Shown one piece after another: positions 18,160 through 27,966 of a stretch of 64,000 nt of DNA. Under the pieces are notes generated by a model that ran no database searches, was not told the origin of the DNA, and worked only from the letters and a program-made list of their open reading frames with translations. Position numbers and translations under genes: made by a program. Numbering within the stretch: the first letter of the stretch is position 1; every line of letters begins with the position of its first letter. The DNA lies in assembly GCA_013215295.1 (NCBI GenBank), contig JABSOZ010000016.1, positions 62,001-126,000 of the forward strand, in the 5' to 3' direction. Source of the DNA: Colwellia sp. (GTDB lineage: Bacteria > Pseudomonadota > Gammaproteobacteria > Enterobacterales > Alteromonadaceae).

Positions 18160-19404
18160 ATGGCAACAACTATAAGTAAACTACCCGAAAACAATATCAG
18201 GCTTGATTATTTAGATGCGGTTCGAAGTTTCGCATTGATATTGGGCGTTATTTTTCATTCAAGCTTATCCTTTATGCCAGTATTCATTGGTTGGGCTGTT
18301 ATGGATATATCCACCAGCGGTTTTGTTTCCATATTTATGATGATTATTCATTCTTTTCGTATGGAGTTGTTTTTCCTGATAGCTGGTTTTTTTAGCCATA
18401 TGAAATACCATAAACATGGCGTGCAAGCCCTACTAAAATCACGCTTGGTTAAAATTGTCCTACCATTTATCATCGGCTGGTTTTTACTGAAACCATTAAT
18501 CATATCCGGTTGGATAATGGGGGCTGAAAGTATGCGTGGTGATGTAAATATCTTAAATGGTCTTTGGGCAGGTTTTACCAGTTTAGCCGGACTCCCCAAA
18601 GACTTGTTTACCGGAACACACTTATGGTTCTTGTACTACCTGCTAATTATTTCGGTATGTGTGATTTTGCTTCGCATGCTTATTGGTTTGCATAAACCTC
18701 TTTATAGCAAGTTAACTCACTGGGGTGACAATACTATTTTTTGGCTAAGTAATTCACCGATGGCCATTTTAGTTATTGCCATTCCATCAGCCGCTTGCCT
18801 TTGGTTTATGGATCACTGGGGTGTAGATACGCCAGATAAATCCCTTGTCCCTGATATACCGGTGTTATTACTTTATGGAACATTTTTTTTATTTGGCTGG
18901 TTACTTAATCGCCACTCGTCTTTGATGGAAAAATTTGCCGATTTGACTTGGCATAAACTGGTCATTGGACTCATGGCTATTGTCGTGTCTGTTGTGCTGT
19001 CGAGTTTCCAAATGAAACTTGGTCACGCCTATTATTTGTATATTAAAGCCGGCTTCGTGCTCAGTTATGCCGTTATGATGTGGTCTCTTGTTTCGATAAC
19101 AATCGGCGTATGTCAGCGTTTATTTAGTCGTACTAACAGTTCAGTGCGCTATATTGCTGATTCTTCTTACTGGCTTTACCTTATCCATTTACCCATTGTT
19201 GTGTGGCTACAAATTGCTTTTGCAGAGCTACCACTTCATTGGTTATTGAAACTTGTTAGCATAAGTGCGATAACGATTTTCATTTCTATCTTACTGTACG
19301 ATGCGCTCATACGTTCGACGTTTATCGGCGCAGCATTAAATGGCAAACGAAAAGCTCGTTGCATTTTTAAATTAAATAAAGCATATAAAGGAAAAACAAT
19401 ATGA
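18160..19404 (+). CDS. Acyltransferase 3 family membrane protein (OpgC-like)
   Basis: 414-aa integral membrane protein with about ten helices. It starts with the acyltransferase 3 signature RLDYLDAVRSFALILGVIFHSSLSF, containing the catalytic His, and ends with RYIADSSYWLYLIHLPIVV. The layout resembles OpgC/MdoC, which succinylates periplasmic glucans, and other O-acyltransferases acting on envelope sugars or lipids. The exact acceptor cannot be deduced; there is no opgGH in the window. Its stop overlaps the next gene's ATG (ATGA at 19401-19404), showing coupled translation. Confidence 0.87.
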   Translation: MATTISKLPENNIRLDYLDAVRSFALILGVIFHSSLSFMPVFIGWAVMDISTSGFVSIFMMIIHSFRMELFFLIAGFFSHMKYHKHGVQALLKSRLVKIVLPFIIGWFLLKPLIISGWIMGAESMRGDVNILNGLWAGFTSLAGLPKDLFTGTHLWFLYYLLIISVCVILLRMLIGLHKPLYSKLTHWGDNTIFWLSNSPMAILVIAIPSAACLWFMDHWGVDTPDKSLVPDIPVLLLYGTFFLFGWLLNRHSSLMEKFADLTWHKLVIGLMAIVVSVVLSSFQMKLGHAYYLYIKAGFVLSYAVMMWSLVSITIGVCQRLFSRTNSSVRYIADSSYWLYLIHLPIVVWLQIAFAELPLHWLLKLVSISAITIFISILLYDALIRSTFIGAALNGKRKARCIFKLNKAYKGKTI

Positions 19405-19667
19405 TCATTAACTTATGGTTGTTTTTAAGTATTAGTGTAATGTTTATCACGTTATTGGTCATAACAACGACGATGATTGTAAATAAAACCAAGTTAAAGA
19501 CGTTAGAGGTCGAGGCATTGAAAATCAAAAATATCGACATAAAAACTGAAGGTGAAGATAGTTTAAGGCGACAACTTAATAGTCAAAATGACAGAATTGC
19601 CGTGTTAGAAGCTATTATTACCGATAAAAACTATGAGCTCAATGAAAGTATTAACCATCTTCAGTGA
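19401..19667 (+). CDS. Small single-span membrane protein with coiled coil
   Basis: 88 aa: one N-terminal membrane helix (LWLFLSISVMFITLLVITTTM), then a charged helical tail with RRQLNSQNDRIAVLEAIITDK. The arrangement of one anchor plus a cytoplasmic coiled coil ending in a RIAVLEAII-type segment recalls phage-shock protein B, but no pspA, pspC or pspF is nearby and I do not assign that name. It overlaps the acyltransferase stop by four bases and is probably co-translated with it. Confidence 0.6.
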   Translation: MIINLWLFLSISVMFITLLVITTTMIVNKTKLKTLEVEALKIKNIDIKTEGEDSLRRQLNSQNDRIAVLEAIITDKNYELNESINHLQ

Positions 19668-19752
19668 TCTGTAAATTTTGATGATTTATCTCACAAGATG
19701 AGCCATTTCTAATCGAATTTCATTCATTATTTTTTTATAACGGCTAAGTATC

Positions 19753-20811
19753 ATGACGAAGAAACAAATAACACGATTACTCAGAATTATATTCATTATT
19801 GCAAGTATAATCTCCTTGTTCTTCGTACCATGGATATTGGTAAAGGCTTGGATTTTACCACTACCCGATACCGTTCAAGAACAAGTTAATGAAACTATCG
19901 GTCATGGGTTTGACGGTATGATTGTGTATGTTGATGAGGCTGGTAAATCACCATATTTTTATAGTGCTGGTTTGAAAAGTAGAAAGAACAAGGTACCCGC
20001 CGATGCTCAATCCTTGTTTAAAATTGCCAGTATCAGTAAGTTGTATGTCGCTGTTGCTGTCGCCAAATTGGCTAATGATCAGCGTTTGAATATAGAAAAA
20101 ACGCTTGCTGATTATATTCCTTCATTGAAGGGGCGAATTGCACATGCAGATAAAATCACCTTGAAGTTGATGGTGCAACACCGCAGCGGTATCCCCAATT
20201 TCACCGATCACCCTGGTTATTGGGAAAATCCTCCAGAAAACAGTGAACAAAGACTTGATTTGATATTAGATAAGCCTGCTGATTTTGAGCCTGGTGCGGA
20301 ATATAGTTATTCAAATACGAATTTTCTATTGATTGGCGAGATCCTCGATAAAATATTAGGATATAGCCATCGTGAGTATATTAAGCAAGAAATTCTTAAG
20401 CCTCTCGGGCTAAATAATACTTACAGTTTACTCAGTGAAGTGGATTTAGACGAAGTTGCAAGTGGTTATTATGTAGGTTATGAAGCCGATATGAAATTTA
20501 ATTATAATTCTGTAGGAATTAGTGGTTCAATGGTGGCGACAGCGCAAGATGTTGGGATATTCATACGGGCATTAAACGATGGTTCTTTGTTAAACGAAAA
20601 TGAACAAGCTATTTACTCTGCCATTTATGTCTATAAGCACGGCGGTTTATTACCTGGATATCAAAGTCTTGCTGAGTACCACAAAGATATAGACACGGTT
20701 GTCATTCAATTTTTGAATACAACTGATTTTGATGGCTACCAATGGAATTTATCTCAAATCGCCTATAATCGGATTGTAAAAATCATCAGACGTGACCAAG
20801 CTGATGAGTAG
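19753..20811 (+). CDS. Serine hydrolase, class C beta-lactamase family
   Basis: 352 aa with an N-terminal membrane helix (residues about 10-33) that acts as anchor or uncleaved signal. The active-site set of the family is present: Ser93-x-x-Lys96 (SISK), Tyr186 in YSN, and HGG near 296-298 in the place of the KTG triad. These proteins include peptidoglycan DD-peptidases, esterases and amidases as well as AmpC-type enzymes. Nothing here points to antibiotic resistance. It follows the acyltransferase set on the same strand after 85 bp. Confidence 0.9.
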   Translation: MTKKQITRLLRIIFIIASIISLFFVPWILVKAWILPLPDTVQEQVNETIGHGFDGMIVYVDEAGKSPYFYSAGLKSRKNKVPADAQSLFKIASISKLYVAVAVAKLANDQRLNIEKTLADYIPSLKGRIAHADKITLKLMVQHRSGIPNFTDHPGYWENPPENSEQRLDLILDKPADFEPGAEYSYSNTNFLLIGEILDKILGYSHREYIKQEILKPLGLNNTYSLLSEVDLDEVASGYYVGYEADMKFNYNSVGISGSMVATAQDVGIFIRALNDGSLLNENEQAIYSAIYVYKHGGLLPGYQSLAEYHKDIDTVVIQFLNTTDFDGYQWNLSQIAYNRIVKIIRRDQADE

Positions 20812-20829
20812 TCTCTTATAGCGGCATCT

Positions 20830-21834
20830 TTAAGGTTGAAATTTAGTCACTGATTTTCTTGATAATAATGTGGGTGAAAACACATGTTGAATATGTAAAT
20901 CTTCAACTTTATATACATTTTGTAAAACTAACTTCGCACTCATTCTGCCCATTGAATAGACGGGGTTGTCGATTGTTGTGAGTTTAGGATAAAGATAATT
21001 CGCAAAATTAACATTATCAAAGCCCATGATTGATAAATCTTCGGGTAATCTAAATCCGTGTTCTCTTGCGTACTTCATCGAGCCTGAAGCCATCTCATCA
21101 TTGGCACAAACGATGGCAGAAAAAGAGACTTTCTTATTAATAAAGTGTTTTAAACCCTCTGTACCACCCGTTTCTTTAAAATCACCAATATATAGCAGGT
21201 TTTCATAGAAGGGAATGTTTTGCTCTGCAAGTGCTCTTTTATGACCCGTTAAGCGGGTACTAGCATCAGTTTTAAATAAAGGGCCTGCTATATAAGCAAT
21301 ATCTTTGTGCCCTAAGTCAATCAATGCTTTTGTCGCAAGATAACCCCCCATTTCATTATCTAAACTGATGCAGTTATCAACGAGTTTATCAACATATCTA
21401 ATCATTAAGTATATTGGGGTTTTACCTTTACTTAATTCAATTAAATATTCGTCACTTACCGCTTCAACGTGAATAATTATCGCATCACAACTGCGACTGA
21501 AGAGAAATTCAATGCCATCTTTTTCTTTTTCTTCTTCACTGTGTCCTGTTGTAATAATAACGTGCTTACCGGCAGCTCTTAACTCTGATTCTATGCCCGC
21601 CATCATTTGACCGAAAAATGGCCCGTGCAGTTCAGAAACTAAAACGCCAATACTATTAGACCGACTTGATGCCAGTGATTGTGCAATTGAGTTAGGACGA
21701 TAGTTTAACTCTTTCATTGCTTCTTCAACTTTTACCCGTGTCTTTTCGCTGACTTTAGCATTTTTATTCATTACTCTAGAAACAGTTGCTAAGGAAACGC
21801 CTGCAAGTTTAGAAACTTCGTAAATTGTAGCCAT
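20830..21834 (-). CDS. LacI-family transcriptional regulator of the glucan locus
   Basis: 334 aa. The N-terminal helix-turn-helix reads TIYEVSKLAGVSLATVSRVMN, followed by the hinge region NYRPNSIAQSLASSRS and a periplasmic-binding-protein-like sensor domain (IGVLVSEL to the C-terminus). ATG 21832-21834 is chosen because the DNA-binding domain begins right there and AGGACG lies upstream; an earlier in-frame ATG at 21888 adds 18 residues without family similarity. It is the last gene after a GPH symporter and a GH1 beta-glucosidase on the minus strand. As the only LacI-type protein in the window, it is the best candidate to bind the AGCGCT-centred sites at 24.9, 34.2-34.5 and 60.6 kb, with a beta-glucoside or breakdown product as inducer (inference). 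Confidence 0.93.
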   Translation of the reverse strand: MATIYEVSKLAGVSLATVSRVMNKNAKVSEKTRVKVEEAMKELNYRPNSIAQSLASSRSNSIGVLVSELHGPFFGQMMAGIESELRAAGKHVIITTGHSEEEKEKDGIEFLFSRSCDAIIIHVEAVSDEYLIELSKGKTPIYLMIRYVDKLVDNCISLDNEMGGYLATKALIDLGHKDIAYIAGPLFKTDASTRLTGHKRALAEQNIPFYENLLYIGDFKETGGTEGLKHFINKKVSFSAIVCANDEMASGSMKYAREHGFRLPEDLSIMGFDNVNFANYLYPKLTTIDNPVYSMGRMSAKLVLQNVYKVEDLHIQHVFSPTLLSRKSVTKFQP

Positions 21835-21860
21835 GAACGTCCTGTTGGTACGGGTAGTGG

Positions 21861-21903
21861 ATGTGGTATTAATAAAATAATACCACATAGATTAACGCGT
21901 TAA
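21861..21903 (-). promoter_or_regulatory. Hairpin and palindrome in front of lacI-type gene
   Basis: An 11-bp perfect stem (arms 21861-21871 and 21878-21888, six-base loop) ends 27 bp before the regulator's start codon, and is followed by the 12-bp palindrome TTAACGCGTTAA at 21892-21903. The stem has no T run, so it may be an mRNA processing or attenuation element. The palindrome has the central CG typical of LacI-family operators and could serve autoregulation. Confidence 0.5.
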
Positions 21904-21940
21904 CTAGTTGATTAGTAAAGTCATCAATATTAGTTGTGTT

Positions 21941-23470
21941 TTACGTAGTTAATGCACGTTTTTGAGCTAAGTCATCACTAATTTGTTGGCTTTTATTGCA
22001 AGAAAGCGGATATAACATCATTAATGCCGCGGCAGCAAAAGCAAAAGCAGCAGGGATCCAACTCATCAGTAATTGCATACCGGGTAATGCGCCATCAATG
22101 GTGCTTTTATCCATGCCATCGTACCCGTAACCCGCTAGCACGACTAAAACTAATGCACCCGCAAATCCGCCACCTGTTTTTTGAACAAAAGTACCTGCAG
22201 AGTATATTAAGCCTGTTGCTCTGCGGTTATTTTTCCATTCAGAATAATCAGCACTATCACCTAACATAGTGAAAAATAACGTTGGCATCATGGCAGCAAA
22301 AAATTCAGCAGAGCATCCTAAAACAAAAATGGCTTGAATGTTTCCTGCAGGTACCCAGTAGAAGCCGGCAGTTAATATTCCACTCGCTAATAAAGCGACA
22401 ATAAAAAGTTTTTTCTTACCCAATATTTTTGCTAAATATCCAGTGCACAAAGCGCCTAAGATTGAGACTAAAAGCAGACCGATAAAATATTTACCTGCCA
22501 TTAATTCATCACCTATTTGGTATTTAAAGTAATAAGCAATAACGCCATATTTTATGCCATTGAACATCATGGTTAAAAATCCCATGCCCAATAATATTAA
22601 CCAAGGTTTGTTGGTTAGTAAGTCCATCATATCTTGTTGGGTGCCACTTAAATTTTTAATATCTTTATTTAATAGGCGTTTTATCAGACGCCACATAATG
22701 AATGCAACAGCAAAGAAGAATAGAGCAGTGTACAAATTTCGATAATAGAAAAATAAAGTTATCGCTAATAAAGGTAAAATAATAAAAGGTAAGTTTTTAC
22801 TTAAATCAATTAAATCTGATTTCAAGCTATGAGACGTATCTACCTTAGAGGTGACTCGCTCTTTTGTCGTGAAAAAGGTTACTAGCATTAATCCTGTCAA
22901 CAAAGCAGCAAATAAGTACATAGTGTATTGATAACCTTGAGCGTCATTCCCCTGACCAAAGTAGGCAACTAAATCGGGTAGAAATCCCATAACCAGTAAT
23001 CCCCCAGCAAAAGCACCGGCAAAGCGAAAACCTGAAAGGCTAGTGCGCTCAGTATTACTTGGCGTCATTACACCCATTAAGGCTGAGTAGGGCACATTAT
23101 TCACGGTATAAGCGAGTGTTAAGCCAATGTAAGTCGCGTAGGCATAGATGAGTTTGTTGGTATAACTGAACTCAGGCGTAGTAAAACAAAGCACCATAAA
23201 TAGGGCTAAAAAGGGTGTCGACCATAAAATCCAAGGGCGAAATTTCCCCCAAGGTGTATTTGTTCTATCCGCTATCATGCCCATGATAATATCGGTGACA
23301 CCATCCGTTAAACGCACCACTAAAAATAGCATGGCAGCGGCGGCAGCGGTTAACCCAAAGGTATCCGTATAAAAAACAGCCAAATAGGCTAAAGCGCCAC
23401 GCCAAACTAAATTGGCCGCAGCATCTCCCATGGCGTAACCCACTTTTTCATAATATGGCAGTTTATTCAT
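21941..23470 (-). CDS. GPH-family sugar:cation symporter
   Basis: 509-aa inner-membrane protein of the glycoside-pentoside-hexuronide group within the major facilitator superfamily, with 12 helices and a soluble insertion after helix 6. Diagnostic pieces are GYAMGDAAANLVWRGALAY near the N-terminus, VRLTDGVTDIIMGMIADRT with the substrate/cation region, and TPWGKFRPWILW. It sits 22 bp behind the GH1 gene and ahead of the LacI gene. It probably imports beta-glucosides or short glucan oligosaccharides that GH1 then splits. A paralogue lies at 34655. Confidence 0.92.
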   Translation of the reverse strand: MNKLPYYEKVGYAMGDAAANLVWRGALAYLAVFYTDTFGLTAAAAAMLFLVVRLTDGVTDIIMGMIADRTNTPWGKFRPWILWSTPFLALFMVLCFTTPEFSYTNKLIYAYATYIGLTLAYTVNNVPYSALMGVMTPSNTERTSLSGFRFAGAFAGGLLVMGFLPDLVAYFGQGNDAQGYQYTMYLFAALLTGLMLVTFFTTKERVTSKVDTSHSLKSDLIDLSKNLPFIILPLLAITLFFYYRNLYTALFFFAVAFIMWRLIKRLLNKDIKNLSGTQQDMMDLLTNKPWLILLGMGFLTMMFNGIKYGVIAYYFKYQIGDELMAGKYFIGLLLVSILGALCTGYLAKILGKKKLFIVALLASGILTAGFYWVPAGNIQAIFVLGCSAEFFAAMMPTLFFTMLGDSADYSEWKNNRRATGLIYSAGTFVQKTGGGFAGALVLVVLAGYGYDGMDKSTIDGALPGMQLLMSWIPAAFAFAAAALMMLYPLSCNKSQQISDDLAQKRALTT

Positions 23471-23492
23471 AACGTTTCCTATTAATTATTTC

Positions 23493-24821
23493 TTATCGAT
23501 TACTGATTAGCGTTTTATACGCATGACCACTATTTTTTATTGTTCTCAACTGGCTCTCATAATCAACATATACAATGCCGAATCGTTTTAAGTAGCCTTC
23601 TGCCCATTCAAAATTATCCATTAAACTCCAGGCAAAATAGCCCTGAATGTCTACGCCACTTTCAATCGCATCGTTAACCGCCAATAAATGTTGCTGATAG
23701 TAATCAATTCTGTCTTGGTCAATAACTTCATTATTAACAATTTTATCATCAATAGCTGCACCATTTTCAGTGATATACACAGGCGGTAAATTGTAACGCT
23801 CATTGAGTGATATTAATAACTCGCTAAAAGCTTTTGGAAAAACTTCCCAACCAATATCAGTCAACTTTCCTGTTGCGGGTAATTCATCAAAATAATCAAC
23901 ATCGGAAGCTTGATATACTGCACGGGTGTAAAAATTAACCCCTAAAAAATCGACAGGATGAGAAATTATTGCCATATCCTCTCGATGAATGTCCGGATGA
24001 CAGCTTTGTGGGAGTTGCTGCATTATTTCTGGGTATTTACCGTCGAAAATAGGTTTGATATACCATTGATTAAAGTAATCGTCTGCAAAGGACGCCGCTG
24101 TAATGTTTTCAGGTTTATCATCAATAGCATAAGCAGGGGTAAAGTTTAATACAATACCATTAAGAGAGTCAGGGCTATTTTTGGTTAATACCGACATAGC
24201 AAGACCATGGGCAAGTAATAGATGATGAGCGGCTTTTTTACCGTTTTCTCTTCCTACTAACCCTGGCGCATGAACGCCAACCTCATAACCTAAATAAGCA
24301 CTACAAAATGGTTCGTTTAGTGTGGCATATGAATGAACACGGTCACCAAAAGCTTGTGATATTAAATCGGCATATTGTTGAAATTTATAAGCAGTTTCTC
24401 TATTGAGCCAACCACCATTGTCTTCCAAGTGCTGAGGTAAATCCCAGTGATAAAGCGTCACAAAGGCTTTAATATTTCGTTTTTTGAGTTCATTCAAAAT
24501 ATCGAGATAAAAATTAACGCCTGTTGAATTAAGTTCACCTGACTCGGTTATCACTCTTGGCCACGAAATAGATAATCTATAGGCATCTACACCGAGTGAG
24601 TCAATGAGTTCAATATCTTCTTTCCAGTGATTATAGTGATCACAGGCAATATCGCCATTTGAACCGTCGACAACAGTATTTTCTTTTGCGCAAAAGGTAT
24701 CCCATATGCATGGTAATCTTTTCTCTGAAGCGCCCTCTATTTGGAATGACGCTGTCGCCACTCCATAGGTGAATTCTTTTGTTAGCATCTTTGAATTTAA
24801 CGGTAATGAAATCTTATTCAT
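23493..24821 (-). CDS. GH1 beta-glucosidase
   Basis: 442 aa without a signal peptide, so cytoplasmic. It shows the full GH1 (BGL-type) pattern: FTYGVATASFQIEGA and IWDTFC at the start, LYHWDLPQHLEDNGGW, acid/base Glu170 in TLNEPF, nucleophile Glu352 in YITENGAA, and the substrate-binding WSLMDNFEWAEGY near the end. It cuts glucose from beta-glucosides such as cellobiose, laminaribiose or gentiobiose. It leads a minus-strand operon with a GPH symporter and a LacI regulator. Two LacI-type operator sites lie 55-124 bp upstream. Confidence 0.96.
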   Translation of the reverse strand: MNKISLPLNSKMLTKEFTYGVATASFQIEGASEKRLPCIWDTFCAKENTVVDGSNGDIACDHYNHWKEDIELIDSLGVDAYRLSISWPRVITESGELNSTGVNFYLDILNELKKRNIKAFVTLYHWDLPQHLEDNGGWLNRETAYKFQQYADLISQAFGDRVHSYATLNEPFCSAYLGYEVGVHAPGLVGRENGKKAAHHLLLAHGLAMSVLTKNSPDSLNGIVLNFTPAYAIDDKPENITAASFADDYFNQWYIKPIFDGKYPEIMQQLPQSCHPDIHREDMAIISHPVDFLGVNFYTRAVYQASDVDYFDELPATGKLTDIGWEVFPKAFSELLISLNERYNLPPVYITENGAAIDDKIVNNEVIDQDRIDYYQQHLLAVNDAIESGVDIQGYFAWSLMDNFEWAEGYLKRFGIVYVDYESQLRTIKNSGHAYKTLISNR

Positions 24822-24875
24822 TCTTATATCAATCCTTACTGGAAATTTGTACTTTAGCCTTTCTGATATTTTAAT

Positions 24876-24889
24876 TGAAAGCGCTTACA
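24876..24889. promoter_or_regulatory. LacI-type operator site 1
   Basis: TGAAAGCGCTTACA, a near-perfect palindrome around AGCGCT, 55 bp upstream of the GH1 start and in the region shared with the divergent sugar transporter at 25105. It is paired with a second copy 56 bp away. Confidence 0.85.
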
Positions 24890-24931
24890 AGTTCATTTTT
24901 AAAAAAAACGCTAAGTGAGTAAAAAATACTG

Positions 24932-24945
24932 TGAAAGCGCTTACA
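24932..24945. promoter_or_regulatory. LacI-type operator site 2
   Basis: An identical TGAAAGCGCTTACA in the same orientation, 56 bp (centre to centre) from site 1. The paired arrangement suits a tetrameric or looping repressor, or one site for each of the divergent promoters. Confidence 0.85.
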
Positions 24946-25104
24946 TTTAGGTTAATGTGTTCTACAGAAAAGGTCAATAGCTTTTAAACTCTTCTTGATG
25001 TTTTTTTATTCATTAAACATCTTTAAGGCGATAAATTGCCTTTGATTAAAACAATAAATAAGCATGCCGATTAAAAGGTAATGATTTTTGTCAGGAGAAA
25101 TACA

Positions 25105-26379
25105 ATGGTTGATAGTCCACTTAGTAGTCAAGTATCTCAAGAAAATAATAATGGACATGAAAATTATCGTTTCGCACTACTATCTTTAACTTCATTATTT
25201 TTTATGTGGGGCTTCATTACTTGTTTAAATGATATTTTAATTCCTCATTTAAAAAGTGTTTTTAATTTATCTTATACGCAAGCCATGCTGGTACAATTTT
25301 GTTTTTTCGGTGCATATTTTATTGTGTCTATTCCAGCCGGAAAAATTATTAAATCAATAGGTTATCAAAGAGGAATTGTGCTAGGTTTAGTCATTGCATC
25401 AATAGGGTGTTTTACTTTTTATCCTGCGGCCTCACAACATAGCTACCCAATATTTCTTCTTGCGCTCTTTATTCTTGCCAGCGGCATAACGATATTGCAA
25501 GTATCCGCTAACCCTTATGTAAGTTTGCTCGGTGAAGCCAAAACAGCATCTTCAAGATTAACGATGACACAAGCCTTTAATTCTTTGGGCACGACAGTAG
25601 CGCCATTTTTTGGTGCTTTCCTTATCTTAAACAGCGCTGCCGATGCAATGTCTATTGAAGCAAGTGCAGAGTCGGTACAATTACCTTATGTCTTATTAGC
25701 AGGCACCTTATTATTGCTTGCGGCAGTATTTTCAATGATAAAACTGCCAAAATTTGAAACCGTTAAACAAGATGAAGCACAAAATGTTGTACCTGAGTCA
25801 GGCAGTGCTTGGCAATACAGACATCTTGTTTTAGGCGCTGTTGGTATTTTTGTTTATGTAGGGGCTGAAGTTTCGATAGGCAGCTTCTTAGTCAGTTTTT
25901 TTAATGACCCAGACATTGCGGGTTTAGAAGAGTCACAAGCCGCTAATTATATTGCGTATTATTGGGGAGGGGCAATGATTGGTCGCTTTGTCGGTGCATT
26001 CGTTATGCAAAAAATAGCCGCAGGTAAAGTATTAGCGTTTAATGCGGTTATTGCCATTTCTTTTATATTGATGGCCATTTTTACCAGTGGTGCAGTCGCA
26101 ATGTGGTCAATTTTATTGGTAGGTCTGTGTAATTCGATAATGTTTCCAACTATATTTAGTCTCGCTATTAATGGATTAGGGCAACATACCAGCCAAGCTT
26201 CTGGTATTTTATGTTTGGCTATTGTTGGTGGCGCAATTTTACCCTTACTGCAAGGCGTTACCGCTGATGCTGTTGGTGTACAAAATTCATTTATTTTTCC
26301 GGCATTATGTTACGTGTTTATTGTCTATTATGGTTTATTGGGGAGTAAGCCAAGTAAGTCAAATTTATCAGATCAATAA
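25105..26379 (+). CDS. Sugar MFS transporter, GluP/FucP type
   Basis: 424 aa with 12 membrane helices. It carries the FHS-subfamily signature [20 protein letters not shown], then [20 protein letters not shown], and [13 protein letters not shown] in helix 5. Members take up glucose, galactose, fucose or N-acetylglucosamine with protons or sodium. ATG 25105 is chosen because AGGAG ends 7 bp before it; the in-frame ATG at 25081 has no such site. It is divergent from the GH1 operon and shares its operator region. It is followed after 24 bp by a halogenase-family gene. A close paralogue is at 42495. Confidence 0.91.
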   Translation: MVDSPLSSQVSQENNNGHENYRFALLSLTSLFFMWGFITCLNDILIPHLKSVFNLSYTQAMLVQFCFFGAYFIVSIPAGKIIKSIGYQRGIVLGLVIASIGCFTFYPAASQHSYPIFLLALFILASGITILQVSANPYVSLLGEAKTASSRLTMTQAFNSLGTTVAPFFGAFLILNSAADAMSIEASAESVQLPYVLLAGTLLLLAAVFSMIKLPKFETVKQDEAQNVVPESGSAWQYRHLVLGAVGIFVYVGAEVSIGSFLVSFFNDPDIAGLEESQAANYIAYYWGGAMIGRFVGAFVMQKIAAGKVLAFNAVIAISFILMAIFTSGAVAMWSILLVGLCNSIMFPTIFSLAINGLGQHTSQASGILCLAIVGGAILPLLQGVTADAVGVQNSFIFPALCYVFIVYYGLLGSKPSKSNLSDQ

Positions 26380-26403
26380 ACTTAAAAATGAGAGGAATTC
26401 ACT

Positions 26404-27915
26404 ATGTCTAAACCTATAAATAAAATTGTGATTGTTGGTGGAGGTTCTACCGGTTGGATGGCTGCTGCTAGTCTTTCTCGGTTTATTGAAGATAAAGAAA
26501 TATCCGTTACCTTAATCGAGTCACCTGATATTCCTACTGTCGGGGTTGGTGAAGCAACGATTCCTAATATTGTTGGTTTTAATAAAGACTTAGGTATAGA
26601 TGAAGTTGAATTAATTAAAGCGACTCAAGCGACTTTCAAGTTAGGTATTGAATTTGAAAATTGGCATAAGAAAGGCGAGAATTTTTTTCATCCTTTCGCT
26701 GATTACGGTCTTAAGATACAAAATGTCGACTTTCATCATTATGTTAATCGCGCAAAACAAGCCGGCGCTAAGCACAATTTACAAGATTATAGCTTTGCTT
26801 GTGCGTTGGCTAAACAGGGAAAATTTGCCCAAGCAAACTCTGATCCTCAATCACCTTTGGCCGATTATTCCTATGCCTATCATTTTGATGCGGTACTTTA
26901 TGCTAAATTTTTACAAGAATTTTCAGTTAAAAGGGGGATTAAACATATTTCGGCCAATGTTTGTGCTGTGCAATTAAATCAAACGTCTGGTTTTATTGAG
27001 TCGGTTCAATTAGCAGATGGACGAAAAATTGAAGGTGACTTATTTATAGATTGCTCAGGGTTCAAAGCGTTATTAATTGATGGAGCAATGGAGGTAGGGC
27101 TTGATGATTTAAGTAAATCTTTACCCTGTGATAAAGCTATTGCTGTGCAAACTGAACTGGTAACAGACCCGACACCATATACGCGTGCCATTGCTAATAA
27201 TGCTGGATGGCAATGGTGTATTCCTTTGCAGCACCGCATGGGAAATGGTTATATATATAGTAGTCAGTTTATTAATGATCAAGATGCAGAAGATGAAATG
27301 CTGGCAACTGTTGATGGAAAAACGATTAATGATGTTAGACATTTTGATTTACCTTTGGCCAAGCGTAAAGTTATTTGGCATAAGAACTGCTTCGCTTTAG
27401 GGTTAGCCGCCGGGTTTCTTGAACCGCTTGAATCTTTAGGCTTATCTTTGATCCAATCAGGCTTAGCAAAGCTCTATACTTTCTTTCCTGATATGTCGTT
27501 TAATGAACATGACATGGCAGAAGTGAATAGATTACATAATGCTGAGTTAGACCGCGCCGTTGATTTTTTAGCGTTGCATTATAAATTAACCAAACGAGAT
27601 GATACGGAATTTTGGCGTTACTGTCAGAATATGCCAATAAGCGCTGCGTTAACCCATAAAATAGAGGTTTATAAAAGCCAAGGTCAGATTGTTATGTATG
27701 ATAATGAATCGTTTGAAGAAGCGAGTTGGTTAAGTATGTTCACAGGCTTTGATGTAAACCCACAACGTTTTGATGTTAGAGCTAAAAATATCCCACTAGA
27801 GATTATTGAAAGAAACTTGGCTGAAATGAAAATGTCGATGAATAGTGCAGCGCAACAAGCAATGACTCATCAACAGTTTCTTGATAAGCATTGCCGCGCA
27901 GACCGAGATATTTAG
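26404..27915 (+). CDS. Flavin-dependent halogenase-family protein 1
   Basis: 503 aa, tryptophan-halogenase family. The FAD-binding GGGSTGWMAA is at residues 12-21. The catalytic Lys79 (ATFKLG), the WxWxIP motif (269-274, WQWCIP) that blocks monooxygenase activity, and Glu343-Ser344 (EPLES) are all present. Their numbering is close to that of tryptophan 7-halogenase PrnA (Lys79, Trp272/Trp274, Glu346/Ser347). The family needs reduced FAD from a separate reductase, none of which is seen in the window. Marine Proteobacteria often carry such genes next to TonB-dependent receptors of sugar loci, where their substrate is unknown. It lies in tandem with the GluP transporter under the LacI-type operators. 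Confidence 0.88.
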   Translation: MSKPINKIVIVGGGSTGWMAAASLSRFIEDKEISVTLIESPDIPTVGVGEATIPNIVGFNKDLGIDEVELIKATQATFKLGIEFENWHKKGENFFHPFADYGLKIQNVDFHHYVNRAKQAGAKHNLQDYSFACALAKQGKFAQANSDPQSPLADYSYAYHFDAVLYAKFLQEFSVKRGIKHISANVCAVQLNQTSGFIESVQLADGRKIEGDLFIDCSGFKALLIDGAMEVGLDDLSKSLPCDKAIAVQTELVTDPTPYTRAIANNAGWQWCIPLQHRMGNGYIYSSQFINDQDAEDEMLATVDGKTINDVRHFDLPLAKRKVIWHKNCFALGLAAGFLEPLESLGLSLIQSGLAKLYTFFPDMSFNEHDMAEVNRLHNAELDRAVDFLALHYKLTKRDDTEFWRYCQNMPISAALTHKIEVYKSQGQIVMYDNESFEEASWLSMFTGFDVNPQRFDVRAKNIPLEIIERNLAEMKMSMNSAAQQAMTHQQFLDKHCRADRDI

Positions 27916-27966
27916 TTAAAATACGGGCAGACTCTCGATGTAAATGACTGCATTTTTATTATGTAG

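Noticed and set aside
19401-19667. PspB of the phage-shock system
   Set aside because: The single helix plus coiled coil is similar in layout, but no pspA, pspC or pspF lies nearby and the sequence match is weak.
19753-20811. Beta-lactamase resistance gene
   Set aside because: The Ser-x-x-Lys and Tyr-Ser-Asn motifs are shared by many class C-like esterases and peptidases, and the third motif is HGG rather than KTG; resistance is not supported.
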